A DNA stretch of 64,000 bases from Streptomyces sp. NBC_01260 (GTDB taxonomy: Bacteria; Actinomycetota; Actinomycetes; Streptomycetales; Streptomycetaceae), in the NCBI RefSeq assembly GCF_036226405.1, contig NZ_CP108464.1, forward strand, positions 7,006,001-7,070,000. The letters run 5' to 3'. Each line of letters opens with the position of its first letter. Within the stretch, counting starts at the first letter, position 1. The position numbers and the translations under genes were made by a program. The notes under the pieces are model-generated. The model was not told the DNA's origin and did no database searches. It saw only the letters and a list, made by a program, of their open reading frames with translations. Shown here in pieces: positions 55,154 to 64,000 of the stretch.

Positions 55154-55996
55154 ATGGGCACCCCCGAACTGATCTCCCCGCGATCGCCACGGGTCGCCGC
55201 CGCCCGGCGGCTGGCCAGGCGCAACTTCCGCGGCAAGGAGCGCAGGTTCATCGCCGAGGGGCCACAGGCCGTGCGCGAGGCCGCGGAGCACCGCGGCAGC
55301 GACGGCGAGGCGACCCTCGTCGAGCTCTTCGCCACCGTCGAGGCCGCCGAGCGCTACGAGTCCATCATCGACGCCGCCCTCGCGGCCGGCGCCCGGGTGC
55401 ATCTCGCCGACAGCGAGGTGCTCGCCGATGTGTCGCAGACCGTGACCCCGCAGGGACTGATCGGCGTCTGCCGCTTCCTCGACTCGCCCTTCGAGTCGAT
55501 CCTCGCCGCGCGCCCCGCCCTCGTCGCCGTCCTGGCGAACGTCCGGGACCCCGGGAACGCCGGTACCGTGCTGCGCTGCGCCGACGCCGCGGGCGCCGAC
55601 GCGGTCGTCCTCACCGACGCCTCCGTGGACCTCTACAACCCCAAGTCCGTGCGCGCGTCGGTCGGTTCGCTCTTCCACCTGCCGGTCGCCGTCGGCGTGC
55701 CGGTGGAGCAGGCCGTGCGGGGGCTGCGGGACGCGGGGTCACGGATCCTCGCAGCCGACGGCGCGGGCGAGGACGACCTCGACGACGAACTCGACGCCGG
55801 CACCATGGGCGGCCCCACCGCCTGGGTCTTCGGCAACGAGGCATGGGGCCTGCCGGAGGAGACCCGGGCCCTGGCAGACGCCGTCGTGCGGGTGCCGATC
55901 CACGGCAAGGCGGAGAGCCTCAACCTCGCGACCGCCGCCGCTGTCTGCCTGTACGCCTCCGCGCGCGCCCAGCGCCCGCGCCGCAGCGCCGGCTGA
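55154..55996 (+). CDS. SpoU/TrmH-family RNA 2'-O-methyltransferase
   Basis: 280-aa SPOUT methyltransferase, probably acting on 23S rRNA. N-terminal substrate-binding domain (RRNFRGKERRFIAEGPQAVREA), then motif 1 ANVRDPGNAGTVLRCADAAGAD, motif 2 VFGNEAWGL and motif 3 VPIHGKAESLNLATAAAVCLY, which form the knotted SAM site. ATG at 55154. Position after rplT is conserved in Streptomyces. Thiostrepton-resistance TsnR belongs to the same family, but nothing indicates that specificity here. Confidence 0.92.
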   Translation: MGTPELISPRSPRVAAARRLARRNFRGKERRFIAEGPQAVREAAEHRGSDGEATLVELFATVEAAERYESIIDAALAAGARVHLADSEVLADVSQTVTPQGLIGVCRFLDSPFESILAARPALVAVLANVRDPGNAGTVLRCADAAGADAVVLTDASVDLYNPKSVRASVGSLFHLPVAVGVPVEQAVRGLRDAGSRILAADGAGEDDLDDELDAGTMGGPTAWVFGNEAWGLPEETRALADAVVRVPIHGKAESLNLATAAAVCLYASARAQRPRRSAG

Positions 55997-56118
55997 CACC
56001 CGCCGAACACGCGCGCCCCGGCGGAGGGACCCGCAGGGTGTCGCTCCGTCACCGACGACTAGTAGGGTGACGAACTCGGGGGCCCACTGCACCGGTTCGA
56101 GAGGTGGGGTACGGGAAT

Positions 56119-57270
56119 ATGGCTGTCGGCATGAGCGGACCGCAGACGACACACGCGGCCGTCGTGCGCGCCGCCGCGGACCCGGAGGGCGTGTCCGTCC
56201 CGGACATCGGGCCCGGTGGCCAGTGTCTGGATCCCGACGACCTTCCCGACGGTCTCGTCGTCGCGGACGGGACCGGCCGGATCATCTGCTTCAACGCCGC
56301 CGCCGCACGGATCACCGCCATGCCCCGGGCCGCCGCCCTCGGCCGCCCGCTGGAGCACGCGCTGCCGCTGGAGGACCTCAAGGGCCGCCGCTGGTGGGAG
56401 CTGACCGACCCCTACGGCGGCCTCACCACCCGGGTCGGCCAGCCCGAACGGAATCTGCTGCTGCCCGGCGGCCGCGAAGTCCTCGTCTCCGCACGCTACG
56501 TACGCGAGAGCCCGACCGGGCCCGTCCGCCGGCTGGTGATCAGCCTGCGCGGCACCGAGGCCCGCCGCCGTACCGAGCGCAGCCATGCCGAACTGATCGC
56601 CACCGTCGCCCACGAGCTGCGCTCGCCGCTGACCTCCGTCAAGGGCTTCACGGCCACGCTGCTGGCCAAGTGGGAGCGGTTCACGGACGACCAGAAACGG
56701 CTGATGCTGGAGACCGTCTACGCCGACGCCAACCGTGTCACCCGGCTGATCACGGAGCTGCTCGACATCTCCCGGATCGACTCGGGGCGCCTTGAGCTGC
56801 GCCGCCAGCCCGTCGACCTCTCGGCCGCGGTGGAGCGCCACATCCAGGCGCTCACCGCCAACGGCCAGGCGCCGGACCGTTTCCTCGTCCGCACCTGCCA
56901 GCCGCTGCCCGCCGTCTGGGCCGACCCGGACAAGGTCGACCAGGTACTCGGCAATCTGCTGGAAAACGCGGTGCGCCACGGCGAGGGAACCGTCACCATC
57001 GAGGTGGCACCCGCACCGGCCAAGAGCGACGAGAAGGGAACGGCCGTCACCGTGAGCGACGAAGGCAGCGGCATCCCCGAGGAGTCGATGGGCCGTGTCT
57101 TCACCCGCTTCTGGCGGGGGAGCAAGCGCGGCGGCACGGGCCTGGGCCTTTATATCGTCAAGGGCATCGTCGAGGCGCACGGCGGCACGATCACGGTCGG
57201 CCGCGGCCCCGGCGGCGGCGCCGAGTTCCGATTTATCCTGCCCGTGAGCACGCCTGCCTACCTGGCGTGA
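56119..57270 (+). CDS. Soluble PAS-domain sensor histidine kinase
   Basis: 383-aa kinase without membrane segments. PAS domain about 40-145 (DLPDGLVVADGTGRIICFNAAAARITAM), HisKA with His165 in TVAHELRSPLTSVKGF, N-box LGNLLENAVRHGEG, G1 SDEGSGIPEE and G2 GGTGLGLYIVKGI. ATG at 56119 preferred; GTG at 56104 is possible. No response regulator is adjacent, so it is an orphan kinase; the signal is cytoplasmic and unknown. A TAGGGT hexamer near 56063 may be its -10 element. Confidence 0.92.
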   Translation: MAVGMSGPQTTHAAVVRAAADPEGVSVPDIGPGGQCLDPDDLPDGLVVADGTGRIICFNAAAARITAMPRAAALGRPLEHALPLEDLKGRRWWELTDPYGGLTTRVGQPERNLLLPGGREVLVSARYVRESPTGPVRRLVISLRGTEARRRTERSHAELIATVAHELRSPLTSVKGFTATLLAKWERFTDDQKRLMLETVYADANRVTRLITELLDISRIDSGRLELRRQPVDLSAAVERHIQALTANGQAPDRFLVRTCQPLPAVWADPDKVDQVLGNLLENAVRHGEGTVTIEVAPAPAKSDEKGTAVTVSDEGSGIPEESMGRVFTRFWRGSKRGGTGLGLYIVKGIVEAHGGTITVGRGPGGGAEFRFILPVSTPAYLA

Positions 57271-57308
57271 GCGGCCCACGGGCGCCCCATACATCCTGTG
57301 ACCCTTAG

Positions 57309-58543
<1,235 letters not shown>

Positions 58544-58544
<1 letters not shown>

Positions 58545-61093
58545 TGCGCGTCCCGCTTTCCTGGCTGCGGGAGTACGTCGACCTGCCGCCCACCGAGACC
58601 GGCCGTGACGTACAGGCCAAGCTCGTCGCCGTCGGCCTGGAGGTCGAGACGGTCGAGCAGATCGGCGCCGGCCTCAAGGGCCCGCTGGTCGTCGGACAGG
58701 TGCTGACCATCGAGGAGCTGGAGGGCTTCAAGAAGCCCATCCGCTTCTGCACGGTGGACGTCGGCACGGCCAACGGCACCGGCGAGCCGCAGGAGATCGT
58801 CTGCGGAGCCCGTAACTTCGCCGTCGGCGACAAGGTCGTCGTGGTCCTGCCCGGCGCCGTGCTGCCCGGTGACTTCGCGATCGCCGCGCGCAAGACGTAC
58901 GGCAAGACCTCGCACGGCATGATCTGCTCCACCGACGAGCTCGGCATGGGCGACGACGGCACCCACGGCATCATCGTGCTGCCGCCGGAGCACGAGGTCG
59001 CCACCGACGCGATCGAGCTGCTCCAGCTCGTCGACGAGGTCCTCGACATCGCCGTCACGCCCGACCGCGGCTACTGCCTCTCGATGCGCGGTGTCGCCCG
59101 TGAGACCGCCATCGCCTACGGCCTGCCGCTGCGCGACCCGGCCCTGCTGGACGTGCCCGCGCCGAACGCGTACGGCTACCCGGTACAGGTCGCCGACCCG
59201 GTCGGCTGCTCCCGCTTCACCGCGCGCACCGTGGTCGGCCTGCAGCCCGAGGCCCGCTCCCCGATCTGGATGCAGCGCCGGCTCCAGAAGGCCGGGATGC
59301 GGCCGATCTCGCTCGCGGTCGACGTCACCAACTACGTGATGCTCGAACTCGGCCAGCCGCTGCACGCCTACGACCGGACCCGTATCGACGGTCCGATCGG
59401 GGTGCGCCGCGCCGAGCAGGGCGAGAAGCTCACCACCCTCGACGGCACCGTCCGCGTCCTGGACGCGGCCGACCTCGTCATCACCGACAACCGCGGGCCG
59501 ATCGGTCTGGCGGGTGTCATGGGCGGGGCCAACACGGAGATCGCGGACGCCGCCGAAGGCGCCCACAGCACCGAGGTGGTCATCGAGGCCGCGCACTTCG
59601 ACGCGATCTCGATCGCCCGCACCGCGCGCCGCCACAAGCTGTCCTCCGAGGCGTCCAAGCGCTTCGAGCGCGGCGTCGACCCGCAGGCCGCGGCCGCGGC
59701 GGCGCAGCGCACCGTCGATCTGCTGGTGCTGCTCGCCGGTGGCACGGCCGAGGCGGGCGTCACCGAGGTGACCGCCCCGTCCGGACCGCGCACCATCTCG
59801 ATGGCGGCAGACCACCCCGACAAGGTGGCCGGTGTCAGCTACGGCCGCGAGACCGTCGTGCGCCGCCTCCAGGAGGTCGGCTGCGACGTCTACGGACAGG
59901 ACGAGCTGCTCGTCACGGCGCCGTCCTGGCGGCCCGACCTCAACGAGCCGAACGACCTTGCCGAAGAGGTCATCCGGCTGGAGGGCTACGAGAACCTCCC
60001 GTCCACGCTCCCGACGCCGCCGTCCGGCCGCGGGCTCACCGACCGCCAGCGGCTGCACCGCAGGATCGGCCGGGCGCTCGCCGGCGCCGGCTACGTCGAG
60101 GCGCTGAACTACCCGTTCACCGGCGAGGCGGTCCTGGACCAGCTGGGCCTGGACGCGGACGACGACCGCCGCCGTACGGTCAGGCTCGTCAACCCGCTCT
60201 CCGACGAGGAGCCGTCGCTGCGCACCACGCTGCTGCCGGGCCTCCTCGGCGCGCTGCGGCGCAACGACGGCCGCGGCAGCCACGACCTCGCGCTCTTCGA
60301 GACCGGTCTCGTCTTCATTCCCCAAGCTCTCAGCTCCGTTCGAGCAGGGGAGACCCCACTCACCGGCCAGGGGACCAAGCCGGTCCGGCTGCCCGTCGAC
60401 CGGCGTCCCTCCGACGAGGAGATCGCCTCGCTCGACGCCACGCTGCCGCGTCAGCCGCGCCGCGCCGCCGTCGTCCTCGCGGGCGCCCGCGAGCAGGCCG
60501 GCTGGTGGGGCAAGGGCCGCCCGGCCGGCTGGGCGGACTCCGTCGAGGCCGCCCGCGCCATCGCCCGTGAGGCGGGTGTCGAGCTCACCGTCCGCGCCGA
60601 GCAGCACGCCCCGTGGCACCCGGGCCGCTGCGCCGCGCTGTACGTCACGGTCGACGGCGAGGAGACCCTGTTCGGGCACGCCGGTGAACTGCACCCGCGC
60701 GTCATCAAGGAGCTCCACCTGCCCGAGCGCACCTGCGCGGCGGAGGTCGAGCTCGACGTCCTGGAGCAGGCCGTCGACGGCGCCCTCCAGGCACCCCGGA
60801 TCTCCACCTTCCCGGTGGCGACCCAGGACGTCGCGCTGGTCGTCGCCGAGGACGTCCCCGCCGCCGAGGTGGAGCAGGCGCTCCGCGAGGGCGCGGGCGA
60901 ACTCCTCGAATCGCTGCGGCTGTTCGATGTCTTCACGGGTGAGCAGATCGGCGGGGGCCACAAGTCCCTGGCGTACGCGCTGCGGTTCCGTGCCGCGGAC
61001 CGCACGCTGACCGTCGACGAGGCCACCGCCGCCCGGGACGCCGCGGTGGCGCTGGCCGCCGAGCGCACGGGCGCGGTGCTGCGCGGCGCGTAA
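58544..61093 (+). CDS. pheT: Phenylalanyl-tRNA synthetase beta subunit with an in-frame insertion
   Basis: 849-aa subunit. It has the EMAP-like tRNA-binding domain (about 40-150), the editing B3/B4 domain, B5, the core class II-like domain and a C-terminal FDX-ACB domain (about 755-848). Within [24 protein letters not shown] the DNA at about 60318-60359 resembles a dispersed Streptomyces palindromic repeat, which would add about 12 residues compared with the roughly 837-aa size I recall. ATG overlaps the pheS stop by one base. Terminator downstream. Confidence 0.97.
60318..60359 (+). repeat. REP-like palindromic element inside pheT
   Basis: CCCCAAGCTCTCAGCTCCGT (from 60320) continuing to CGAGCAGGGGAGACCCC resembles an abundant Streptomyces palindrome I know as CCCCAAGCTCTCGGCTTCGC followed by TCGAGCAGGGGGGACCCC. 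GCTC/GAGC and CCCC/GGGG arms can pair. It keeps the pheT frame. Confidence 0.6.
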
Positions 61094-61119
61094 CGCCGCA
61101 CGCGGGTCCACGCACAGAG

Positions 61120-61156
61120 AGGAGGGGCGTATCCGGCCATCGGATACGCCCCTCCT
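61120..61156. terminator. Terminator after pheT
   Basis: Perfect 16-bp stem (61120-61135 and 61141-61156) with a 5-base loop, 26 bases after the stop. Confidence 0.92.
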
Positions 61157-61523
61157 GTGTGCTCGCCCGGAGGCGGAGGACCGCACGCGGACCCTGACCG
61201 GGTCCGGGGGAACCCGGTGCCCGGCCGACCCCGCAGCCACCCTCCGATCAGTGGGCAGTGGGTCGTGCGATCCGGCGCCGTCCGCGCTGCCGCGGAGTGT
61301 GTCGGGCAGGTCGGCAGAGCGGACGGCGCGGGTGCGGGTCGTCGTGCTGTACGAGGGGGAGCAGACGACCCGGCCGCCTCTTGCGAGGGACTCAGTCAAG
61401 CCAGTGACCGACCGGCGCAACAGAGTGCGCAGCGGGACGGTTCGGGCATTCCGTTCACACCCCGTGTGAATCGTGCTCCACTGGGGCGACACGTTCAGGC
61501 GTGGCGACCCACCGGAGGGGGCA
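61157..61523. other. Intergenic region upstream of the TPR regulator
   Basis: About 365 bases without a convincing gene. The only marked element is the perfect palindrome TTCACAC-CCC-GTGTGAA (61454-61470), 53 bases before the regulator start and a plausible operator for it. Confidence 0.5.
61454..61470. promoter_or_regulatory. Palindrome upstream of the TPR regulator
   Basis: TTCACAC and GTGTGAA arms separated by CCC. Size and symmetry suit a dimeric helix-turn-helix protein. Confidence 0.45.
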
Positions 61524-62873
61524 ATGGGGGCAATGGAGCCCAACACTCTGCTAGAGGCTCTGATCGACGAGGCGGGTGTCTCCCGGGCAGGGCTCGCCGC
61601 GCACGTCAATCAGGCCGGCCGCGGCCGGGGGCTGTGCCTGCGGTACGAACACACCGCCGTCGCCCGCTGGCTGAAGGGCCAGCGGCCGCGCGGCCAGGTG
61701 CCCGACCTGATCTGCGAGGTGCTCGGCGACCGCCTGCGCAGGGCCGTCTCGCTCGATGACATCGGCCTGGCGGGCCAAGGCGGCCATCCGCCCGCGCAGG
61801 GCTGCTCGCTCACCGGTTTCGTCGAACGGGCCACCGCGTTGTGGCGCTCCGACGAACAGCAGCGCCCGCACGTCGTCGCCGCCCCGGCCGTCACCGGGAC
61901 CACCGCGGTGATGCCCGTGTGGGAGTGGGAGAACCCGCCGGAGGACGCGGATGTGTCCCGCACCGGGCCGACCCGGGTCAGCATGGCCGACATAGCGACA
62001 CTGCGCGCCGCCCGCGCTCACTACGAACTGATGTACCGCAGGGCGGGCGGTATCGCGACGCGTTCGCGCATCGTCGGCTTCCTCAACGCCGAGACCGCGC
62101 CGCTGCTGCGCGGCGGCTACAGCGATGCGATGGGGCGTCAACTGCACCGTGCGACGGGCGGGCTGGTGGCCGTCGCCGGCATCTGCGCCTACGACTCCGA
62201 CGCGCACGGGCTCGCCCAGCGCTACTTCCACCAGGCGCTGCGGCTGGCCAAGGCGAGCGGGGACCGCGGGCTCGGCGGCTATGTGATCGCGCTGCTGGTC
62301 AACCAGTCGCTGTTCCTGGCCGACTACCGGCAGTCCGTCGCCTTCGCCGAGGCGGCGCTGCGGGCCGCCGGAAGCGACATCACGCCCGCGCTCGCGGCCG
62401 ATCTGCACGCGATGCAGGCCAAGGCGTACGCCCATCTCGGCGACGGGGGCAGCGCCCTGAAGTCCATCCGCCGCGCCGAGTCCGAGGCCGAGCGCATCCG
62501 GCCGGGCCAGGAGCCGGACGAGACGGGGTACGTCCAGCCGGGCCTGGTCAACGTCCAGGCGGCGGAGGCGCTGCTCAGCCTCGGGGATCTGTCCGCCGCC
62601 AGGGAGCACGCGACGGCCGCGGTGCGGACGCCCGCGCACGACCGGGGCCGGGTCCACCGGCTCGCCATGCTGACCACCATCGAGCTGCGGCAGGGCGAGG
62701 CCGACCGGGCGGCGGTCACGGCCGCCGAGATGGCCGAACGGGCCAGGGGCATGGAGTCGCAGCGGCTGCGCGACCGGCTGCGCTCGGTGCGCGAGCACCT
62801 GGTCGCGAGCGGCAGCACCGACGCGGAACGGGCCGCGGAGCTCATCGACGGATCGCTGCGCGTACCGCTGTGA
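61524..62873 (+). CDS. NsdA-like HTH/TPR regulatory protein
   Basis: 449-aa cytoplasmic regulator of the NsdA-like type. The N-terminus has a divergent helix-turn-helix (LLEALIDEAGVSRAGLAAHVNQAGRGRGLCLRYEHTAVARWLKGQRPRG, about 7-55); the rest is TPR-like helices (FLNAETAPLLRGGYSDAMGRQLHRATGGLVAVAGICAYDSDAHGLAQRYFHQALRLA and LVNVQAAEALLSLGDLSAAREHA). ATG at 61524 follows GGAGG; ATG 61533 is a second choice. Members affect development and antibiotics in Streptomyces; the role here is inferred. Confidence 0.85.
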   Translation: MGAMEPNTLLEALIDEAGVSRAGLAAHVNQAGRGRGLCLRYEHTAVARWLKGQRPRGQVPDLICEVLGDRLRRAVSLDDIGLAGQGGHPPAQGCSLTGFVERATALWRSDEQQRPHVVAAPAVTGTTAVMPVWEWENPPEDADVSRTGPTRVSMADIATLRAARAHYELMYRRAGGIATRSRIVGFLNAETAPLLRGGYSDAMGRQLHRATGGLVAVAGICAYDSDAHGLAQRYFHQALRLAKASGDRGLGGYVIALLVNQSLFLADYRQSVAFAEAALRAAGSDITPALAADLHAMQAKAYAHLGDGGSALKSIRRAESEAERIRPGQEPDETGYVQPGLVNVQAAEALLSLGDLSAAREHATAAVRTPAHDRGRVHRLAMLTTIELRQGEADRAAVTAAEMAERARGMESQRLRDRLRSVREHLVASGSTDAERAAELIDGSLRVPL

Positions 62874-62894
62874 GCGCCGGTCTGCTGCGATATG

Positions 62895-62918
62895 GCCACC
62901 TACTAGTCAGAAGGTGGC
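62895..62918 (+). promoter_or_regulatory. Hairpin covering the ribosome site of the NUDIX gene
   Basis: 7-bp arms GCCACCT (62895-62901) and AGGTGGC (62912-62918) with a 10-base loop. The right arm is the likely Shine-Dalgarno sequence of the GTG at 62925, so folding would hide it. Confidence 0.5.
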
Positions 62919-62924
62919 AGAACT

Positions 62925-63455
62925 GTGCAGTGGACGAATCTGAACGAACAGACTGTGTACGAGAATCGCTGGTTCCGGGTCAATCTGGCCGATGTCGTGC
63001 TTCCCGACGGCGACCACCTCGACCACTACGTCATCCGGCTCCGCCCCGTCGCCGCGGCCACCGTCGTCAACGAGGCGAACGAGGTCCTGCTGCTCTGGCG
63101 GCACCGGTTCATCACCGACAGCTGGGGCTGGGAACTCGCCGCGGGCGTGGTCGAGGACGGTGAGGGCCTGGCCGCGGCGGCCGCCCGGGAGATGGAGGAG
63201 GAGACCGGGTGGCGCCCCGGAGTGCTGCGCCCGCTGCTGACCGTGGAACCGTCGAACGGGCTCACCGACGCCCGGCACCACTTCTACTGGGGCGAGCAGG
63301 CCGACTGGACCGGCGACCCCAGCGACGCCTTCGAGTCCTCGCGCCGCGAGTGGATACCGCTCAAGCTGGTGCCCGACATGATCACCCGCGGTGAGGTGCC
63401 GGCCGCGGGCATGGCGGCCGGGCTCATGATGCTGCACCACTTACGGCTGGGCTGA
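62925..63455 (+). CDS. NUDIX hydrolase (ADP-ribose pyrophosphatase-like), contains a TTA codon
   Basis: 176-aa NUDIX protein. The box GVVEDGEGLAAAAAREMEEETGW (Gly-x5-Glu-x7-Arg-Glu-x2-Glu-Glu) lies near residues 74-96. N-terminal beta sheet VYENRWFRVNLADVVLPDG resembles ADP-sugar pyrophosphatases. GTG at 62925. Leu174 is encoded by TTA (63441-63443), a codon read only by the bldA tRNA in Streptomyces, so full-length product may be made late in growth; loss of the last three residues might still leave a working enzyme. Confidence 0.92.
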   Translation: MQWTNLNEQTVYENRWFRVNLADVVLPDGDHLDHYVIRLRPVAAATVVNEANEVLLLWRHRFITDSWGWELAAGVVEDGEGLAAAAAREMEEETGWRPGVLRPLLTVEPSNGLTDARHHFYWGEQADWTGDPSDAFESSRREWIPLKLVPDMITRGEVPAAGMAAGLMMLHHLRLG

Positions 63456-63461
63456 ACAGGT

Positions 63462-63501
63462 CCGCGGGGGCGAGGGGCCGGCCGGCCCCTCGCCCCCGCG
63501 G
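63462..63501. terminator. Bidirectional terminator at a convergent junction
   Basis: Perfect 40-base palindrome (arms 63462-63481 and 63482-63501) with no spacer, between the NUDIX gene and the convergent dehydrogenase. Confidence 0.9.
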
Positions 63502-63511
63502 GTGAGCGATG

Positions 63512-64000
63512 TCAGGCGTACGGGTAGAAGCCCGAGCCGGTCTTCCGGCCGAGCCGGCCCGCGTCCACCATGCGCTGGAGCAGCGGGGGAGCGGCGTACA
63601 GCGGCTCCTTGTACTCGGCGTACATCGAGTCGGCGACCGAGGCCACGGTGTCCAGCCCGATCAGATCGGCGAGCTTGAGCGGGCCCATCGGGTGGGCGCA
63701 GCCCATCTCCATGCCGTTGTCGATGTCCTCGCGGCTGGCGATTCCCGACTCGAACATCCGGATCGCGGAGAGCAGGTACGGAATCAGCAGCGCGTTGACG
63801 ACGAAGCCGGACCGGTCCTGGGCGCGGATCGGGTGCTTGCCGAGTATGTCCTGCACCACGGCCTCGGCACGCTTGACCGTCTCGTCCGACGTGGTCAGCG
63901 CGGGGATGAGCTCGACGAGCTTCTGCACCGGAGCCGGGTTGAAGAAGTGGATGCCGATGACCTGGTCGGGGCGCGAGGTCGCGACGGCCAGCTTCACCAG
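63512..64000 (-). CDS. 3-hydroxyacyl-CoA (3-hydroxybutyryl-CoA) dehydrogenase, N-terminal part outside window
   Basis: C-terminal 160 or so residues of a 3HCDH-family dehydrogenase; the coding strand continues past base 64000. HFFNPAPVQKLVELIP with the catalytic His, DRSGFVVNALLIPYLLSAIRM, GMEMGCAHPMGPLKLADLIGLD and the C-terminal GRLGRKTGSGFYPY are typical. The NAD-binding N-terminal domain is not in the window. It would act in fatty-acid beta oxidation or butyrate/crotonyl-CoA metabolism. Confidence 0.93.
   Translation of the reverse strand: MVKLAVATSRPDQVIGIHFFNPAPVQKLVELIPALTTSDETVKRAEAVVQDILGKHPIRAQDRSGFVVNALLIPYLLSAIRMFESGIASREDIDNGMEMGCAHPMGPLKLADLIGLDTVASVADSMYAEYKEPLYAAPPLLQRMVDAGRLGRKTGSGFYPYA

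Overview
The window is high-GC actinobacterial DNA that reads as a Streptomyces core chromosome segment. Evidence: strong third-position G/C bias, many GTG/TTG starts, AGGAGG-type ribosome binding sites, a complete Pup-proteasome locus, NsdA-like and WYL regulators, and a rare TTA codon. As far as I can recall, the gene order follows S. coelicolor from the arc/mpa end to pheST.

Regions. 1-9.6 kb: Pup-proteasome system: mpa/arc (5' end outside the window), dop, pup, a decayed endonuclease VII-like gene, prcB, prcA, then a divergent LacI/MFS pair and pafA. 9.9-13.4 kb: two FKBP prolyl isomerases, then pafB and pafC (WYL regulators). 13.4-19.3 kb: small zinc-ribbon and membrane proteins, tatA, tatC, a diacylglycerol-kinase-like lipid kinase and a Ski2-like helicase, followed by a TetR relic. 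19.8-21.4 kb: SPW-repeat membrane protein and ADP-ribosylglycohydrolase. 21.6-31.3 kb: a SigK-type regulon. It holds a fasciclin lipoprotein, a membrane molybdopterin oxidoreductase, a divergent translationally coupled operon (FAD oxidase, DUF1365, two cyclopropane-fatty-acid-synthase-like methyltransferases, DUF1295 protein) and convergent sigK-rskA. Three promoters share CCAATCC-N16-CGAATC. 31.5-34.1 kb: PadR regulator, siderophore-interacting reductase under an iron box, and a 5'-3' exonuclease. 34.4-38.1 kb: glycine-betaine-type ABC transporter whose permease is fused to two substrate-binding domains. 38.3-42.7 kb: XRE-cupin regulator, helical-backbone metal receptor, TDT transporter with divergent LysR, and an APH-like kinase. 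42.7-47.1 kb: class I glutaminase-type hydrolase, glutamine-synthetase-like GlnA4, aldehyde dehydrogenase and SDR, a probable gamma-glutamylation route for ethanolamine or another amine. 47.1-53.1 kb: a frameshifted membrane protein, PLP enzyme, proline-rich membrane protein with a mycosin-like protease, SseB-domain protein and DUF1844 protein. 53.2-61.1 kb: infC-rpmI-rplT with a structured leader and AUC start, SpoU methyltransferase, soluble PAS histidine kinase, pheS and pheT (pheT apparently carries an in-frame repeat insertion). 61.5-64 kb: TPR regulator, a NUDIX hydrolase with a TTA codon, and a 3-hydroxyacyl-CoA dehydrogenase cut by the window end.

How they work together. Pup is ligated by PafA, removed by Dop, and tagged proteins are unfolded by Mpa and degraded by PrcBA. 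PafBC, the DNA-damage-responsive regulator in mycobacteria, lies just beyond. The SigK block is the clearest self-contained regulatory system: an ECF sigma factor and its zinc-type anti-sigma factor probably drive their own operon, a lipid-modifying operon and a fasciclin/Mo-oxidoreductase operon. No insertion sequence, CRISPR array, rRNA or convincing tRNA was found.
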